Of a DNA stretch of 64,000 bases, positions 61,412 through 64,000 are shown one piece after another. A program made the position numbers and the translations under genes. The notes below the pieces were generated by a model that saw only the letters and a list, made by a program, of their open reading frames with translations, did not search any database and was not told where the DNA came from. Every line of letters starts with the position of its first letter. Position 1 is the first letter of the stretch. Origin of the DNA: Aeromicrobium chenweiae (GTDB taxonomy: Bacteria; Actinomycetota; Actinomycetes; Propionibacteriales; Nocardioidaceae); contig NZ_CP026952.1 of NCBI RefSeq assembly GCF_003065605.1, positions 1,674,001 through 1,738,000 on the forward strand, given 5' to 3'.

Positions 61412-63202
61412 TCAGCCCCGAGCTGTCGCTCGCCGCAGCGCGCCGATCCTCTGGGCGTCGGCAGACGTTGAAGAGTCGACCGGTGCATAGAGGTTCTCGA
61501 TGTCGACCGCGTGATTGGACTCCACAACCTGTCGTCGCACCTTGAGGGTGGGAGTCAGCTCGCCGCTCTCGACCGTCCAGGGCGCCAGGAGGAGCAGGTG
61601 CCGACGAACCCTTTCCGGACGGGACAGTCGCCCGTTCGCATCCTCGAGCACCGCGGAGAACTCAGCGCGGACAGCCGGGTGACTGATCACAGTGTCTGCG
61701 CTGCCTGAGACCCCGAGGCGGGCTGACACCTCGGTGAAGTCAGGGACGACCAGCGCCACGTTGTACGCGCGCGCGTCACCCACGACGACGACACCGCCGA
61801 CGAGCGGCGACGCGCTGGCGATGACACTCTCGATACGGCTTGGCGACATATTCTCGCCGCCGGCGCTGATGATCATCTCCTTCTTGCGATCGATGATCGC
61901 CAAGCGGCCGTCTCGCCACTCGCCGATGTCCCCGGAGTGGAACCAGCCATCGGCGTCGAACGCCGACGAGGTCGCAGCCGGGTCGTCCTTGTATCCGACG
62001 GCCAGGTGGGGGCCACGGATGAGGACTTCGCCGTCGTCGGCCAGGCGCACGTCCGTCCCGGGGACCGGGCGCCCCACCGTGCCGAGATGATGATCACCCG
62101 GCACGCTCAGGGTTGCCACGGCGACCGTCTCGCTCAGCCCCCAAAGGTCGTGGAGCGGCATGCCGATCGCGGCGAAGAAGATGTGTGTGGCGCGAGGCAG
62201 AGGGGCTGAACCGGTAATGAACCACCCGACGGCGTCTAGCCCGAACGACTGCCTCAGTGGGCTGAACCAGGTGTCTTCCGCCTCAGCCATTTCGGCTGAC
62301 ACCTCTTCGGGGATCGGTACGCCGGCTGCCTGCCGCTCGACACGCTGCTCGGCCTCGACGATCGCGGTGAGAACCGACGATCGCTCGGGCTCAGGACGTG
62401 AGCGGACGTCGGCCATCATCGCGGAGTGCAGGCGCTGCCAGATCCGCGGGACGGAGGTGAAGAGGGTCGGCCGGATGCGCGGAAGCTCCTCGAAGACAGC
62501 CATGGGTCTGTCGATGCTCGTCACTGACGATCCCGCGACCATGCCCAGGTAGTGGCCGACGATCCGGTCGACGATGTGGGCGTGCGGGAGGTACGAGACG
62601 GTGCGTCCGCCGCTGAGTGGTTGCACGTCATTGAAGACGCCCACCATGAAGAGTATCGACGAGTGCGTAAGCTCGACACCCTTGGGCGGGCCGGTCGTGC
62701 CTGAGGTGTAGATGAGTGTGGCCACGTCGCCAGGCCCCGCGACCGGCGGGGTGAAGTCGGTGGCGTCCACGTCACGCAGCTGCTCGAAGGTCATACGGGT
62801 CGCCCCGGTTCCGTCGACCTCGACCACGACCAGCTCATCCGGTAGGCGAAGACCCTCCAGCAGAGCGACGTCAGCGACGAGCACCTTCGCGCCGGACCGC
62901 GCCAAAAGGTCGAGGTTTTGGTCCGGTGGAGCGCTTGTGTACAGGGAGAACGGCGTCGCGCCCGCGATGAGAGCGCCGGTGTCCGCGAGCTGCCACTCGG
63001 GCCGGTTTCCCATGAGGATGGCGACCGTGTCCCCCGACCTGACGCCGAGCCCGGCAAACCCGGCGGCGATCCGATCCGCTGCGACGCCGTACTCGCTCCA
63101 GCTGAGGTCGATCCGCCCGTCGCTGCTCCGGAGGGCGGGAGAGCCTTGCAGTCCGGCAACGGTGGCACGAAAGGCTGAGACAAGTGTGTCGGGGTCGGAC
63201 AT
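61412..63202 (-). CDS. Long-chain acyl-CoA ligase (AMP-forming)
   Basis: 596 residues of the ANL superfamily. The P-loop-like motif LIYTSGTTGPPKGVELTH, LWGLSETVAVATLS (motif A4/A5), GWFHSGDIGEW (Asp of the hinge region) and DRKKEMIISAGGENMSP are present, with a C-terminal Lys in GELTPTLKVRR. It activates a fatty acid to acyl-CoA via acyl-AMP. The size and C-terminal region fit long-chain ligases; chain length cannot be fixed from sequence. AGAGG precedes the ATG. It is divergent from the MDR gene. Confidence 0.9.
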   Translation of the reverse strand: MSDPDTLVSAFRATVAGLQGSPALRSSDGRIDLSWSEYGVAADRIAAGFAGLGVRSGDTVAILMGNRPEWQLADTGALIAGATPFSLYTSAPPDQNLDLLARSGAKVLVADVALLEGLRLPDELVVVEVDGTGATRMTFEQLRDVDATDFTPPVAGPGDVATLIYTSGTTGPPKGVELTHSSILFMVGVFNDVQPLSGGRTVSYLPHAHIVDRIVGHYLGMVAGSSVTSIDRPMAVFEELPRIRPTLFTSVPRIWQRLHSAMMADVRSRPEPERSSVLTAIVEAEQRVERQAAGVPIPEEVSAEMAEAEDTWFSPLRQSFGLDAVGWFITGSAPLPRATHIFFAAIGMPLHDLWGLSETVAVATLSVPGDHHLGTVGRPVPGTDVRLADDGEVLIRGPHLAVGYKDDPAATSSAFDADGWFHSGDIGEWRDGRLAIIDRKKEMIISAGGENMSPSRIESVIASASPLVGGVVVVGDARAYNVALVVPDFTEVSARLGVSGSADTVISHPAVRAEFSAVLEDANGRLSRPERVRRHLLLLAPWTVESGELTPTLKVRRQVVESNHAVDIENLYAPVDSSTSADAQRIGALRRATARG

Positions 63203-63274
63203 AGGGGGCCTCTCGCAGACGGAAGTGTGAGCGCCTGCCCACGTTAGGTCAGCGGCCGTCGCCGCGCATCAGCC

Positions 63275-63298
63275 GACACCACACCACCCGGTGGTGTC
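63275..63298. promoter_or_regulatory. Palindromic candidate operator between acyl-CoA ligase and MDR genes
   Basis: ACACCACC-C-GGTGGTGT (63281-63297), a 17-bp near-perfect palindrome, overlapping a wider GACACC...GGTGTC pair. It is central in the 160-nt divergent region, where a regulator could control both genes. Confidence 0.45.
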
Positions 63299-63365
63299 TG
63301 AGCACCTCGTGCACTAGTCGTTCTGCGCGGCACGATGAGACGTTCGCCCGATCCCCGGAGGCATG

Positions 63366-64000
63366 ATGACCACTTCCCGCCGCTTTGTGCTCGCACACCG
63401 TCCTGACGGTCAGGTACGCGCCGAGGACTTCGAGCTGGACCACTCGGACGTGACGCTGCCGGATCGTCCTGCCATGGTCCTCGAGACACTGTGGGTGTCC
63501 CTGGACCCAGCCATCCGCGGCTGGCTGGACGACCGACCCAGCTACCTGCCACCGGTCGGGCTCGGCGACCCGGTGAGGGCCTTGGGGTTGGCCCGGGTGA
63601 TCGAGTCGACGCTCTTGGGGTTCGAGCCTGGTCAGGTTGTGCGAGGTTTTGTCGGATGGCAGGAGCACCTCGTCACTGACGATCCGTCGGCGTGGGAGCT
63701 CGTTGACGAGCACCCGGGCACGCCGCTGGTCCAGCGTCTCGGTGTGCTCGGGATGACTGGGCTGACCGCGTGGGTCGGCATGATGGATATCGCCCGTCCT
63801 CAGGCAGGTGAGACGGTCGTCGTGTCCGCAGCAGCCGGGGCGGTGGGGTCGGTGGCCGCACAGCTCGCCAAGTCCGCCGGAGCGCGGGTGGTCGGGGTGG
63901 CGGGTGGACCTCACAAGGGCCGACTGCTCCTCGACCAGCTCGGCCTCGACGCCGTCGTTGACTACCGCGCCGACGACTGGCACGAGCAGTTGACCGCCGC
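63366..64000 (+). CDS. NADP-dependent MDR oxidoreductase (CurA/LTB4DH-like), truncated by window end
   Basis: 211 residues are visible. The N-terminal catalytic domain (FVLAHRPDGQVRAEDFEL, SLDPAIRGWLDD) and the start of the Rossmann domain (VVSAAAGAVGSVAAQLAKSAG) match zinc-independent MDR 2-alkenal/prostaglandin reductases. GMTGLTAWVGMMDIARPQAGE is characteristic. It reduces alpha,beta-unsaturated carbonyls with NADPH. GGAGG lies 4 nt before this ATG; the adjacent ATG at 63363 is an alternative. The 3' end is outside the window. Confidence 0.88.
   Translation, partial: MTTSRRFVLAHRPDGQVRAEDFELDHSDVTLPDRPAMVLETLWVSLDPAIRGWLDDRPSYLPPVGLGDPVRALGLARVIESTLLGFEPGQVVRGFVGWQEHLVTDDPSAWELVDEHPGTPLVQRLGVLGMTGLTAWVGMMDIARPQAGETVVVSAAAGAVGSVAAQLAKSAGARVVGVAGGPHKGRLLLDQLGLDAVVDYRADDWHEQLTA

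Overview
The window comes from a high-GC actinobacterium. The evidence is RbpA, WhiA, OpcA, the htdX-fabG4-fadA2 module known from mycobacteria, a PAC2 protein, group I xylose isomerase, DUF222/HNH nuclease, many GTG starts, and a TAnnnT -10 box placed 6-7 nt before the start codon of at least fifteen genes (leaderless transcripts). The gene order and composition suggest Propionibacteriales, perhaps a Nocardioides- or Aeromicrobium-like organism; that placement is inference.

Positions 1-8200 are an accessory region with visibly lower GC. It holds unrecognised membrane proteins and a 1524-residue STAND-type P-loop NTPase with an N-terminal QxK nuclease-like domain and a long helical-repeat tail, which resembles antiviral STAND (Avs) proteins. 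From 8.2 to 14.1 kb come an alpha/beta hydrolase, a xylose operon (xylB-xylA-ROK repressor) and a glycerophosphodiesterase. From 14.1 to 22.9 kb lie a flavin reductase, dxs, a PAC2 protein, a TesB thioesterase, the divergent htdX-fabG4 / fadA2 fatty-acid module with a palindromic operator, and a TetR regulator. uvrB, two tandem aldose-1-epimerase paralogues, a TerC protein under a yybP-ykoY (manganese) riboswitch, an APC permease and a cytochrome P450 follow to 30.8 kb.

From 31.8 to 35.2 kb is a disturbed stretch. It has a 251-bp near-identical duplication of a DUF202 gene, three copies of the 3' end of a metallo-beta-lactamase-fold hydrolase gene, stem-loop repeats, and small lower-GC ORFs sitting between these duplicated host-gene ends. 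The pattern suggests repeated insertions just downstream of host genes.

From 35.9 to 57.4 kb is a core block. On the plus strand run uvrA, a DUF808 gene, uvrC, rapZ, yvcK, whiA, gap, pgk, tpiA, secG and rbpA. They end at a strong bidirectional terminator shared with the opposite-strand pentose-phosphate operon tkt-tal-pgi-zwf-opcA-pgl. ctaB diverges from tkt. The tail (57.4-64 kb) carries a GNAT-fusion protein, a membrane protein, a DUF1330 protein, a DUF222/HNH nuclease, a long-chain acyl-CoA ligase and the start of an NADP-dependent MDR oxidoreductase cut by the window end. No rRNA, tRNA or CRISPR array was recognised.
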